Origin: Candidatus Kaiserbacteria bacterium
GTDB taxonomy: Bacteria; Patescibacteriota; Minisyncoccia; Phycocordibacterales; UBA2100
Assembly (NCBI GenBank): GCA_027083345.1
Contig: JALWOZ010000028.1
Location: 1-45,507, forward strand
Direction: 5' to 3'
DNA: 45,507 nucleotides
The notes under the pieces were generated by a model, which saw only the letters and a list, made by a program, of their open reading frames with translations, ran no database searches and had not been told where the DNA came from. Below are positions 35,499 through 44,460 of the stretch, one piece after another (the first letter of the stretch is position 1; each line of letters begins with the position of its first letter). The position numbers and the translations under genes are program-made.

Positions 35499-35810
35499 AT
35501 GGGTATATTTGGGAATATAGGTAAAAAGGTAAAAGATAAGGCAATAAATGTTGCTTTGCAAAGCCAGCTTAAAAAGATGGATCCGGCTCAGAGAGAGATG
35601 TTTGAGGCACTTATGAGTAGCAACCCAGAGTTATTGGAGAAGATTGCAAAAGAGAGTCAAGCTCTTATTAAAAGCGGTAAAAGCGAGATGCAGGCAATGA
35701 TGGAGGTGGGCAAGAAGTACCAGACAGAGCTTGCTCAAGCAATGCAGAGTGCTGGAGTAAACCCAGCACAGATGCGAGGTAAGGTTGCGGATGTTAAAGG
35801 GCCATTTTAA
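35499..35810 (+). CDS. Conserved-looking small protein of unknown function (103 aa)
   Basis: Complete ORF with helical composition between rnc/tRNA and ychF; no recognised domain. Confidence 0.6.
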   Translation: MGIFGNIGKKVKDKAINVALQSQLKKMDPAQREMFEALMSSNPELLEKIAKESQALIKSGKSEMQAMMEVGKKYQTELAQAMQSAGVNPAQMRGKVADVKGPF

Positions 35811-35815
35811 TAATT

Positions 35816-36910
35816 ATGAAAATAGGAATAGTAGGATTACCAAATGTAGGGAAGAGTACGCTCTTTAATGCTCTCACGCGTAAGGCGGTAGCTGCAGAGA
35901 ATTTCCCGTTTTGCACCATTGAGCCATCTATAGGTACTGTTGTAGTGCCAGACAGGCGCTTAGACAAGCTAGCCAAGATGGCAGATACGCAGAAGGAGGT
36001 ACCGGCTATTGTAGAGTTTGTAGACATCGCAGGGCTTGTGCAAGGTGCTAGTGAGGGTGAAGGTCTTGGGAACCAGTTCTTAGCCAACATACGTGAGTGT
36101 GATGCTATAGCTGAGGTAGTGAGAGTGTTTGATGATGAGGATGTTGTGCACGTGAGTGGTACAGTGAATCCTAAGAGGGACATTGACGTTATCAACCTTG
36201 AGCTAGTGCTAGCAGATATGCAGACGGTGAGCAAGAGACTCGGTAGCATAGAGAAGGATGTAAAGAAGGGAAACAAAGACGCAATAATCTTAAAAAGAGC
36301 ATTAGAGAAGCTAAATATCGTGTTACAAGCAGGTAAGCTGGCAAATACAGCAGAGCTTGATGACAAAGAGCAGGAGTTGGTTAAGGGCCTGCATCTGCTA
36401 ACCATGAAGCCATTTATGTATATCTTAAATTCTAAAAATGGAGCATTAAACTTGAGTGACCAAGAGGACGGTCGTTTTACTGAGCTTAAGGACTTCTTAG
36501 ATTCTGCAGGAGCAACATACGTGCATGTAGATGCCGGAGTTGAGGCGGAGCTTTCAGATGTAAGCGATGAGGACAAAGAGGAGTTTAGGCGCGAGCTCGG
36601 GGTGCTAGAGAGTGGCATAGATGCACTTATACGTAAGGGGTACGAGCTCCTTGACCTTATAAGTTACTTCACAGTGGGGGAGAAGGAGACAAGAGCGTGG
36701 ACAATAAAGCGGGGCAGTACAGCTCCACAGGCTGCCGGAGTGATACATACAGACTTCCAAGACAAGTTTATCCGCGCACAAGTGATAGGCTGGCAGGAGT
36801 TGCTTGATGCAGGATCTAAGGCTGTTGCTAAAGAGAGTGGAGTACTCCGCACTGAGGGTAAGGAGTATGTGGTGCAAGATGGAGATGTGATGGAATTTTT
36901 ACACAGCTAA
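35816..36910 (+). CDS. ychF: Redox-regulated ATPase YchF
   Basis: IGIVGLPNVGKSTLFNALT, NFPFCTIEPSIGTVVVPDRRLDKLA, FVDIAGLVQGASEGEGLGNQFLANIRECDAIAEVVR. Confidence 0.97.
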   Translation: MKIGIVGLPNVGKSTLFNALTRKAVAAENFPFCTIEPSIGTVVVPDRRLDKLAKMADTQKEVPAIVEFVDIAGLVQGASEGEGLGNQFLANIRECDAIAEVVRVFDDEDVVHVSGTVNPKRDIDVINLELVLADMQTVSKRLGSIEKDVKKGNKDAIILKRALEKLNIVLQAGKLANTAELDDKEQELVKGLHLLTMKPFMYILNSKNGALNLSDQEDGRFTELKDFLDSAGATYVHVDAGVEAELSDVSDEDKEEFRRELGVLESGIDALIRKGYELLDLISYFTVGEKETRAWTIKRGSTAPQAAGVIHTDFQDKFIRAQVIGWQELLDAGSKAVAKESGVLRTEGKEYVVQDGDVMEFLHS

Positions 36911-36918
36911 TAGTTAAT

Positions 36919-37734
36919 ATGATAGTAAATGGCAAACAAATCGCTGAAAGTATTAAGAGTGAGTTAATTACCAAGGTTAGTAGTATGCAAGAGGCTCCAG
37001 CTTTGCATATTTTTGTAGTAGGGGAGAATCCTGTTATAGAGAGCTTTGTAAAGTATAAGAGGTTCTTTGCTGACACCATTAAGGTGAAGTTTATAGAGCA
37101 TCGTTTTGATACTGACATTAGCGAGGATGAGCTAATTGCTGAGATTAAGCAAGTGAGTCAGGGGAGTCCTGGCTCACAAGGTAGTGTCGGCATAGTTGTG
37201 CAGTTGCCACTGCCAATCCACCTAAATACTCAAAGAGTGCTAGATGCAGTGCCTAGCGAGTTGGATATTGATGGATTAACTACAGAGAGTAAGCACTTGG
37301 CACCAGTGGCCGGTGCAGTGCGTGAGATACTTGAGCGCGAGGATATTAGCGTAGAAGGCAAGGAGGCTCTGGTCGTGGGTAAGGGTAAACTTGTGGGCAA
37401 ACCCGTGGCAAATCTTTTGGCAAACCTTGGTGTAAAAGTAACAGTGGTAGACAAAACAACAGAGCATAGTGAACTAGCAAAACTCTGTAAGTATAGTGAT
37501 ATAATAGTCAGTGGTGCAGGAGTGCCAAATCTTATTACAGAAGACATGATTAAGAATGGAGTTATCTTATTAGACGCTGGCACAAGTACGCAAAATAACT
37601 CTGTAGTAGGTGATATAGATATAAATTGTCAAGAGCAAGCAAGCTATTTTGCCAAGACTCCTGGAGGTATTGGACCTATAACTATAGCCGTATTGTTTAA
37701 GAATCTTGTTGGTGGTGCAGTGATGACAAAGTAA
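36919..37734 (+). CDS. folD: Bifunctional methylenetetrahydrofolate dehydrogenase/cyclohydrolase
   Basis: GIVVQLPLPIHLN, DIDGLT, VVGKGKLVGKPVANLL, TPGGIGPITIAVL. Confidence 0.94.
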   Translation: MIVNGKQIAESIKSELITKVSSMQEAPALHIFVVGENPVIESFVKYKRFFADTIKVKFIEHRFDTDISEDELIAEIKQVSQGSPGSQGSVGIVVQLPLPIHLNTQRVLDAVPSELDIDGLTTESKHLAPVAGAVREILEREDISVEGKEALVVGKGKLVGKPVANLLANLGVKVTVVDKTTEHSELAKLCKYSDIIVSGAGVPNLITEDMIKNGVILLDAGTSTQNNSVVGDIDINCQEQASYFAKTPGGIGPITIAVLFKNLVGGAVMTK

Positions 37735-37771
37735 AAATTTATGATAATATGATGCAACAGCTTTACTAAAT

Positions 37772-37845
37772 GCTCGGGTAGCTCAGTTGGTTAGAGCACT
37801 TGATTGAAGCTCAAGGTGTCGGCAGTTCGAGTCTGCCCCCGAGCA
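37772..37845 (+). tRNA. tRNA-Phe (GAA)
   Basis: GCTCGGG/CCCGAGC acceptor, anticodon arm CTTGA-TTGAAGC-TCAAG, T arm GGCAG-TTCGAGT-CTGCC; CCA not encoded. Confidence 0.95.
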
Positions 37846-37850
37846 CAAAA

Positions 37851-37883
37851 CAAAAGCCCCGATACTTTGTATCGGGGCTTTTG
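37851..37883. terminator. Strong bidirectional intrinsic terminator
   Basis: CAAAAGCCCCGATAC-TTT-GTATCGGGGCTTTTG, 15-bp perfect stem between convergent tRNA-Phe and hsp20. Confidence 0.9.
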
Positions 37884-37894
37884 TTTGAGTATAT

Positions 37895-38422
37895 TTAACG
37901 ACTTTTGACTTTGATTTTAGCTTGACGCTCTTTGTTTATCTTCGGTAGTCTTATTGTTAGTACGCCATGCTTCTCTTGAGCATCGGCCTCATCTACCTCC
38001 ACCTCGGCAGGGAGCATAATAGTACGGGTGAATGAGCCCCAAGAGAGCTCTCGGTAGAAGTAATTATCTTCTGTAACTTCTTTACTTTCTTGGCGCTCTC
38101 CATTTATGGTTATCATGTCTCTGGTTAGAGATATGTCTATATTGCCAGGTGGCACTCCTGCGACCATAGTGCGTATCACTATCTCTTCTGGAGTTTGGTA
38201 AACATCTACAGTCAGCTCGTCTGTCTCAGTCTCCTCAGGTGGAGTCATATCTTGTTCAGAGTTAGATTCGTCGTCTGAGTCGCGTAGTGATATGTGTTGA
38301 CTTAGAGAGTTATCTTGGTTTTGATCTATATCCTCAGAGTCTATGTATCCATCGTCAAATACATCATCATATTCTTGATAAGTATCATTTACTAATTTGT
38401 TTAAGAATTTAGGTTTCCACAT
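37895..38422 (-). CDS. Hsp20/alpha-crystallin family small heat shock protein
   Basis: LTVDVYQTPEEIVIRTMVAGVPPGNIDISLTRDMITINGERQ...FTRTIMLPAEVEVDEADAQEKHGVLTIRLPK. Confidence 0.93.
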   Translation of the reverse strand: MWKPKFLNKLVNDTYQEYDDVFDDGYIDSEDIDQNQDNSLSQHISLRDSDDESNSEQDMTPPEETETDELTVDVYQTPEEIVIRTMVAGVPPGNIDISLTRDMITINGERQESKEVTEDNYFYRELSWGSFTRTIMLPAEVEVDEADAQEKHGVLTIRLPKINKERQAKIKVKSR

Positions 38423-38447
38423 GGATATTTAATTATAAGTTTATAAA

Positions 38448-39149
38448 TTATTTTCGCGGTAGGATCTTTATTTGTTTAATTTTCTCAAAAAATAAGAGTA
38501 ATATAACTATGCCCAACCAAACAAAAGCAAATATTTGTATTATTTTACCGCTGGTACTATTAAGTATAAACAAGTTAAACGATGCATGCAAAATTACAGC
38601 TAGGATAACTCCTATAATTATATATGATATTTTGGTCAACTCAGTTTTATAAAAAGATAAAGCCAGAGTGATACCTATTATAGATGAGGATAGAGTATGC
38701 AGTAAAGTGGCTCCAAGAAATCTAAAGTTACCCATGATTATAAAGCTTGTAATTTTGCCTGTGGCCACTGGGTGTACTAAAAATAACGTATTTTCTATAG
38801 CTGAGAAGCCTAATGCTATAGTTATCATGTATATAAGAGCATCTATAGGTTCGTCAACTGCTTTGCGCCACAGTATTAATGTTAATACCATTAAGAACTT
38901 CATAACCTCTTCTATACCTGCCCATGCAACTATTAATTGTGGGGACATATCACTTACACCCAGCAGACTCCTAGCGTATTGTTGTAAAGGTATAACGAGT
39001 GCTACTGTAAAGCCTCCAGCTAAGAAGGTTAGCAATAGCAGTTGCTTAGGCTCTGGGTGTAGGCGATCTTCTTTAGTCCAATACCAGAGCCATAATAACA
39101 CGGGCAAAATACCTCCAGATAGGGCTAGTAAGATGTTTGTTATTTGCAT
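38448..39149 (-). CDS. PrsW family intramembrane protease
   Basis: Multi-TM; GIEEVMKFLMVLTLILWRKAVDEPIDALIYMITIALGFSAIENTLFL. Confidence 0.88.
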   Translation of the reverse strand: MQITNILLALSGGILPVLLWLWYWTKEDRLHPEPKQLLLLTFLAGGFTVALVIPLQQYARSLLGVSDMSPQLIVAWAGIEEVMKFLMVLTLILWRKAVDEPIDALIYMITIALGFSAIENTLFLVHPVATGKITSFIIMGNFRFLGATLLHTLSSSIIGITLALSFYKTELTKISYIIIGVILAVILHASFNLFILNSTSGKIIQIFAFVWLGIVILLLFFEKIKQIKILPRK

Positions 39150-39219
39150 TGAGTTATTTTACCACAAGCTTTAGGGTAGTAGTACTATGACTAGTGTATA
39201 GAGCTTAGTAATTTAATTT

Positions 39220-41400
39220 TTAGCTATTAGGCCACTTTGCGACCATGAGCATTCCCTCTTCGTTTTTTTCAGGTAGGCTCCGCCATATCTCCTCAGTGAT
39301 GAATGGCATGAAAGGGTGTAAGAGCTTAAGTGTTGTGGTCAAGATCGTGTATAGAGTATATTGGCGTGAGAGTTTTGCAGTTTTATCTACCTCTTGCTCT
39401 GAGCTTGTCGAAGAGTGTAGTATGGATTTAGACTCCTCAAGAATCTTATCTGCCAGCTCGTGCCAAGCGTAGTGGTATATTCTGTCGGCAGCAAGGTGAT
39501 ACTGATAGTTATTTAACTCTTTGGTTACTTGTTCTACTATTGCGTTTAAATTATCTATTATCTGTTTATCTGTATCAGTTGTAATCGCAGTTTTAGACAG
39601 GTCTACGCCGTTCGTCTCTGTGAGTATGAATCTTGTGATATTCCAAAGTTTGTTAGAAAATTTTTTATAAGCATTTATCTTTTGTATATCTAAGTTGAGG
39701 TCTGAGCCTGGAGCATTACCCACTATAAGGCCCATGCGGAGGGCATCTGTGCCGTATTGTTCAGAGATGTCTAATGGGTTTATAACATTACCTTTGCTCT
39801 TGCTCATCTTTTTGCCCTTAGCGTCATTAACCATCCCGTGGAAGAATACTGTCTTAAAGGGCACCTCACCCGTGCGGTACAATCCTAGCATAATCATGCG
39901 TGATACCCAGAAGAAGACTAAGTCGCGCCCTGTCTCCATGATACTCGTAGGGTAGTAGGTTTTAAAATCGTCATTATTTGGGTAGCCGAGAGTAGTGAAG
40001 GGCCATTGTCCACTAGAGAACCAAGTGTCAAAGGTGTCTGGGTCTTGCTCAACCTTGCCTCCACACTTTGGGCACTCTGTAATCTTATCGTCAATATCTA
40101 CCTCGCCATGCTTACATTCTGTGCAGATTTTGGCGGGTATTGGTATACCCCAAGTTATTTGGCGAGAGATATTCCAGTCTTCAATATTTTCTAGCCAATG
40201 TAGGGCTACCTTCTTTTGCTCGTCTGTGATTATCTTAATTTTGTCTGACTCTATGGCCTCCTTAGCTTTGTCTGCAAGTGGTTGAGTCTTTACAAACCAC
40301 TGCTCTTTAAGTTGAGGCTCTATCTCTCTAGAGCACTTGTAACATACTGGCACTGAGTGCTCATAACTCTCGTCGGTTTTTATTAAGAGGCCCATCTTAT
40401 CTAGCTTCTCCACTATTTTAGGTCGAGCTTCTGTGATAGGCATGCCAGCAAACTCTCCGGCTATGTCTAATAATTTACCTCGCTCGTCTATTATCTGCTC
40501 GTAGTCTAGATTGTGCCTTTGAGCTATCTCCCAGTCTATTGCTGAATGCCATGGGGTTATAGTCATAACCCCACTACCTATCTCTGGGTCTCCAGCCTCG
40601 TCTTTTATAATCGTAGCTGTAATCTTACCATTTAGCCAGTCTACTTCCACTGAGTCTCCGTGCTTATACTCACCATAGCGCTTGTCATCTGGGTGCATTA
40701 CTATGTACTTATCTCCAAACTTGGTTTCTGGGCGGGCTGTACCAATAGTAAATGGGCCGTATTTAATATAGTAGAAGGGGTCTTTACGCTCTTGATAGTC
40801 TACTTCTAAGTTAGAGAGGCCTGTCTGATGTTTGGGGCACCAATTTATACTGCGGAGGCCTCTATAGAGCAAGTCGTCTTTAGCGAGTTGCTCAAATGTC
40901 CCGTAGACAGTTTTTATAACTCTGTCATCTAAGGTAAAGAGCTCTCGCGACCAATCGCAAGATGCTCCAAGTTGGCGGATTTGCCCCTCCATAAAGCTCT
41001 TGTTCTCTTGGGTAAAATCCCATATCTCTTTATACAATTCTTCTCGAGTCATTTGGAAGCGGGAGCGACCCTCCTTGGCCAGCTTCTTCTCATACACTAC
41101 TTGTGTCTCAAAGCCTGCGTGGTCTGCCCCGGGGAGCCATAGAGTACGCTTGCCCTGCATACGAGCAAAGCGCGTCATTATGTCTTGCAAGGTTACAAAG
41201 AGTGCGTGCCCAGCATGTAGAGAGCCATTGGCATTTGGCGGTGGCATTATAATAGAGAAAGGCTCGGCATCTGTCTTGCATACTCCATTCTCTATGCACT
41301 TGTCGGGGTTAAAGTAGCCAGACTCTTGCCAGAGTTTGTAAAGATCACTCTCCACGGCTTGTGGATCATATGGCTTTAAGAACTTCTCTGGTATAGACAT
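39220..41400 (-). CDS. valS: Valyl-tRNA synthetase (short form, 726 aa)
   Basis: IIMPPPNANGSLHAGHALFVTLQDIMTRFARMQGKRTLWLPGADHAGFETQ, GKKMSKSKGNVINPLDI, LLHPFMPFITEEIW. Confidence 0.95.
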   Translation of the reverse strand: MSIPEKFLKPYDPQAVESDLYKLWQESGYFNPDKCIENGVCKTDAEPFSIIMPPPNANGSLHAGHALFVTLQDIMTRFARMQGKRTLWLPGADHAGFETQVVYEKKLAKEGRSRFQMTREELYKEIWDFTQENKSFMEGQIRQLGASCDWSRELFTLDDRVIKTVYGTFEQLAKDDLLYRGLRSINWCPKHQTGLSNLEVDYQERKDPFYYIKYGPFTIGTARPETKFGDKYIVMHPDDKRYGEYKHGDSVEVDWLNGKITATIIKDEAGDPEIGSGVMTITPWHSAIDWEIAQRHNLDYEQIIDERGKLLDIAGEFAGMPITEARPKIVEKLDKMGLLIKTDESYEHSVPVCYKCSREIEPQLKEQWFVKTQPLADKAKEAIESDKIKIITDEQKKVALHWLENIEDWNISRQITWGIPIPAKICTECKHGEVDIDDKITECPKCGGKVEQDPDTFDTWFSSGQWPFTTLGYPNNDDFKTYYPTSIMETGRDLVFFWVSRMIMLGLYRTGEVPFKTVFFHGMVNDAKGKKMSKSKGNVINPLDISEQYGTDALRMGLIVGNAPGSDLNLDIQKINAYKKFSNKLWNITRFILTETNGVDLSKTAITTDTDKQIIDNLNAIVEQVTKELNNYQYHLAADRIYHYAWHELADKILEESKSILHSSTSSEQEVDKTAKLSRQYTLYTILTTTLKLLHPFMPFITEEIWRSLPEKNEEGMLMVAKWPNS

Positions 41401-41439
41401 GCTTAATAATATAGCATTAAGAATCTTAAATGTAAAAGT

Positions 41440-42174
41440 TTATTGATTTAGTATGTTCTCTATAATACTCTTCATGCCGGGATGCCCATTGTAATCATCG
41501 AAGGGGATACCTCCCTCTAGTGGTATTTGTTTATCTTTGTATAGTAATACACTGTAAGGAGTACCCGTACCTCCGCTGGCAATAGCTTCATCAGAGTCCT
41601 CTTTTACGAGATTTTTTATATCCTCATCTTCTAGGCAGGCGTTAAATGAGTCTACATTTAGTCCAATTTCTTTGGCAAACTTTGGTAGTAGATTGGGGTC
41701 TAAACTGTCGTTACTGTTTGTCCTGCTGTACACCATATTTGTGTACTCCCAAAATTTATCATTGCCTCCGAGTTTATTGGCACACTCTAGCGCAACGGCT
41801 TCTCTTAGGGTCTTTTTATGTAGCGTAGTGAGAGGGAAGTTGCGATAGACCCATGCAACCTTGCCACTCTTGCCAAATTCATCTATAACTCTTTGCATAG
41901 TGCTATGGAATTTTTTACAATAAGGGCATTCCGTGTCTGAATACTCAACTATAATAAGCTCAGCATTGGCATCTCCTTGTATGTGGTCATCTTCTTGGAT
42001 CCCTCTTATATCTTTATGATTTTGCCCTGCTACTACTGGTTTCGGGTATAGATCATCGGGATTTTGCTTTTTATTATTATTTATTAAATACAATCCTACA
42101 GCTAATAATACACTTATGAGTATTATACTAACAGGAGCTATTAGATTGCTTTGTCCTTTTTGTGATTTTGTCAT
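41440..42174 (-). CDS. DsbA-like thioredoxin-fold protein, membrane anchored
   Basis: N-terminal TM; EYSDTECPYCKKFHSTMQRVIDEFGKSGKVAWVYRNFPL CxxC; GTPYSVLL cis-Pro-like. Confidence 0.92.
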   Translation of the reverse strand: MTKSQKGQSNLIAPVSIILISVLLAVGLYLINNNKKQNPDDLYPKPVVAGQNHKDIRGIQEDDHIQGDANAELIIVEYSDTECPYCKKFHSTMQRVIDEFGKSGKVAWVYRNFPLTTLHKKTLREAVALECANKLGGNDKFWEYTNMVYSRTNSNDSLDPNLLPKFAKEIGLNVDSFNACLEDEDIKNLVKEDSDEAIASGGTGTPYSVLLYKDKQIPLEGGIPFDDYNGHPGMKSIIENILNQ

Positions 42175-42229
42175 TTTAGTTATAAGTTTTATTTTATAAT
42201 TTATATGATTATATCATATTTTGATATAA

Positions 42230-42823
42230 CTAAAATCCGAGAGTATGAGTTATTGCGAACTTGTCTGGCTTTAGCCAATCAGAGGTGTCTATCGATGCCT
42301 CCTTCTTTTTGTTAAAGTCTTTATATTTTATAGAATCATGCTCTAGCATGTAGTCAAATACTTTTTTTGTTATCTCTACATCTTTTTGACAATATTTGCG
42401 TATGTTCTCTATGTCTCCGGCTTGCCACCAGCGTATGGCGTCTAGACCGCCGCCTATCTTTTTAGTTCCTAATGTTGCTGATGCGATGTCGTCTAATTTT
42501 ATCCTTCTCCCTATGGATTTTTGGATCTCTACCATTAGATCTAAACTCTTTATAGCCTCTAAGTCTCCAGGATAGTATTTGTTTAATAAAGGTATATCAA
42601 AGTGGTCTGAGTTGTAGCCTATTAACATGTCGGTGTTTTCTATAATAGGCCATAGTTTATGCAATTCATCATGCATAAAGCTTTGGTATTCTTTAGTCTT
42701 GGAATCCCATATTACAAGTAGAGATATGTCTAGAGCAGTAACATCTCGAGAACCTACTTGATCAAATGTATTTTGAGTCTCTATATCAAATATTATGTAG
42801 TTTGTGTTATCTTGATTATTCAT
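42230..42823 (-). CDS. DEDD-family 3'-5' exonuclease (RNase H-like)
   Basis: IIFDIETQ, LIGYNSDHFDIPLL, YCQKDVEITKKVFDY. Confidence 0.82.
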   Translation of the reverse strand: MNNQDNTNYIIFDIETQNTFDQVGSRDVTALDISLLVIWDSKTKEYQSFMHDELHKLWPIIENTDMLIGYNSDHFDIPLLNKYYPGDLEAIKSLDLMVEIQKSIGRRIKLDDIASATLGTKKIGGGLDAIRWWQAGDIENIRKYCQKDVEITKKVFDYMLEHDSIKYKDFNKKKEASIDTSDWLKPDKFAITHTLGF

Positions 42824-42852
42824 AGTGAGCGATTATATCATATAAATAAAAA

Positions 42853-42882
42853 AACATCCCGATCTTGTTTTGTCGGGATGTT
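42853..42882 (-). terminator. Intrinsic terminator overlapping the stop codon of the 73-aa gene
   Basis: Minus: AACATCCCGA...TCGGGATGTT followed by TTTTTATTTA. Confidence 0.85.
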
Positions 42883-43102
42883 AGTTTATGGGGCAGATGT
42901 TTGCGTTGATCTCTCTTTGCAAATGATCCCAACCTCGTTCGGCCTCTTCTTCACGAAGCATTTGCAGGGCATCTTCTTCATCTTTTCTTCTTTTTATATT
43001 TTCAGCCCTTTTGAGTCCGCCTTTGCGCCCCATTTTGCGCAAGGCATGTCGGTCCCCTCGGTGGATTGCGGAGAGGACATGTTTTGGCTTTTGTCTTGGC
43101 AT
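42881..43102 (-). CDS. Small basic/charged protein (73 aa), unknown function
   Basis: MPRQKPKHVLSAIHRGDRHALRKMGRKGGLKRAENIKRRKDEEDALQMLREEEAERGWDHLQREINANICPIN; strong SD GAAAGGGGGTGAT upstream of ATG 43102. Confidence 0.75.
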   Translation of the reverse strand: MPRQKPKHVLSAIHRGDRHALRKMGRKGGLKRAENIKRRKDEEDALQMLREEEAERGWDHLQREINANICPIN

Positions 43103-43142
43103 CTGTATCACCCCCTTTCGCCAAGTCCGTGTAAATAGTAAT

Positions 43143-44456
43143 CTATTTATCGGATAGTTGCAATATATTTACTATTTCAGTGAGGATATTCTCTTTGTCT
43201 ATTTGTGTCTGAGTGCCGGTAGTCATATTTTTAAGTGTGTAATAACTTTTTGCTAGCTCATCTTCTCCTATGATTATTACTTTGTTTATATTTAATTTAT
43301 CTGCATACTTGATAGCTTTGTCTAATTTAAATATAGTAGATACTTCTGTTGGTATTTTGACATCTCGCAGAGTATCTGCAATCCTGTAAGCCTCATATAC
43401 ACACTCTACAGAAGAGCTGATAGGGATTATAAAAACTTTAGTTGGAGTACTGCTATTGGTTTTCAATAAATCATAAGTTTTAAGTTGGTCAAATAGGCGA
43501 GAGAGCCCTATGGAGATTCCGACTCCGGGTAGTTTAGTGTTGGAGTATGTGCCTATCAGGTTGTCATATCTACCACCACTACATATTGATCCAATTTGTG
43601 GGTAATCGTTTAGAGTTGTCTCATATACCGTGCCGGTGTAGTAATCTAGTCCGCGCGCTACAGATAAGTCTATTTGTAATATAGAGAGGGAGTTTGCTAT
43701 TTGGGCCAACTCTTTAATACCGGTTACAAATTGTTCATTTTTTATATCCATTTGCTCTAGTTGTTGGATAACGCACTCATTCGCACCTTTTATGTTCACA
43801 AAGTCTAGTATTTTATTTATTGTTGTATCTTCTACGCCCGAGTTAGAGAGCTCTTTAGATATTCCTTCTACTCCTATTTTATCTAGTTTATCTACTATGC
43901 GCAGGGTGCTCTCTTGATCTACACCAAGCTCCTCATAAAAACCATTGAGTATTTTGCGGTTGTTGACTTTGATGGTGAATTTTAAGTTAGGTAATATATC
44001 ATCAAATATCCTGTTTATTATCTGAGGTATCTCGATGTCTGCAGTAAGAGAGAGTTCGCCTTTATCTATGATGTCTATGTCGCATTGGTAAAATTCTCTT
44101 AGACGCCCTGCTTGCGGTCGTTCGCCACGGTATACCTTGCCGATAGCATATCTGCGGAAGGGGAATGAAAGCTCTCGCGCATGCTCGGCTACATAGCGCG
44201 CAAGGGGTACGGTGAGGTCAAAGCGCATTGCGTAGTCTGTCTTGCCTTTGGTAAATTGGTATATCTGCTTCTCTGTCTCTCCGCCGGCTTTAGCCAGGAG
44301 CGCCTCAGCGCGCTCAAGCACAGGTGTGTCTAGAGGGATGAATCCGTAGAGCTCGTATGTATCGCGGATTATTCCAAGCATCTTATTAAAAGCCATTTGC
44401 TCTGCTGGTAACAACTCCCTAAATCCCTTAAGTGTTTTTGTATTAACTTTATTCAT
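43143..44456 (-). CDS. hisS: Histidyl-tRNA synthetase
   Basis: FRYAIGKVYRGERPQAGRLREFYQCDIDII, ARGLDYYTGTVYE, GRYDNLIG, GVGISIGLSRL. Confidence 0.96.
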   Translation of the reverse strand: MNKVNTKTLKGFRELLPAEQMAFNKMLGIIRDTYELYGFIPLDTPVLERAEALLAKAGGETEKQIYQFTKGKTDYAMRFDLTVPLARYVAEHARELSFPFRRYAIGKVYRGERPQAGRLREFYQCDIDIIDKGELSLTADIEIPQIINRIFDDILPNLKFTIKVNNRKILNGFYEELGVDQESTLRIVDKLDKIGVEGISKELSNSGVEDTTINKILDFVNIKGANECVIQQLEQMDIKNEQFVTGIKELAQIANSLSILQIDLSVARGLDYYTGTVYETTLNDYPQIGSICSGGRYDNLIGTYSNTKLPGVGISIGLSRLFDQLKTYDLLKTNSSTPTKVFIIPISSSVECVYEAYRIADTLRDVKIPTEVSTIFKLDKAIKYADKLNINKVIIIGEDELAKSYYTLKNMTTGTQTQIDKENILTEIVNILQLSDK

Positions 44457-44460
44457 AATA

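Noticed and set aside
35794-36618. 274-aa minus-strand ORF
   Set aside because: Fully antisense to the clear ychF gene; Ser/Leu-rich low-quality translation with no recognisable motif.
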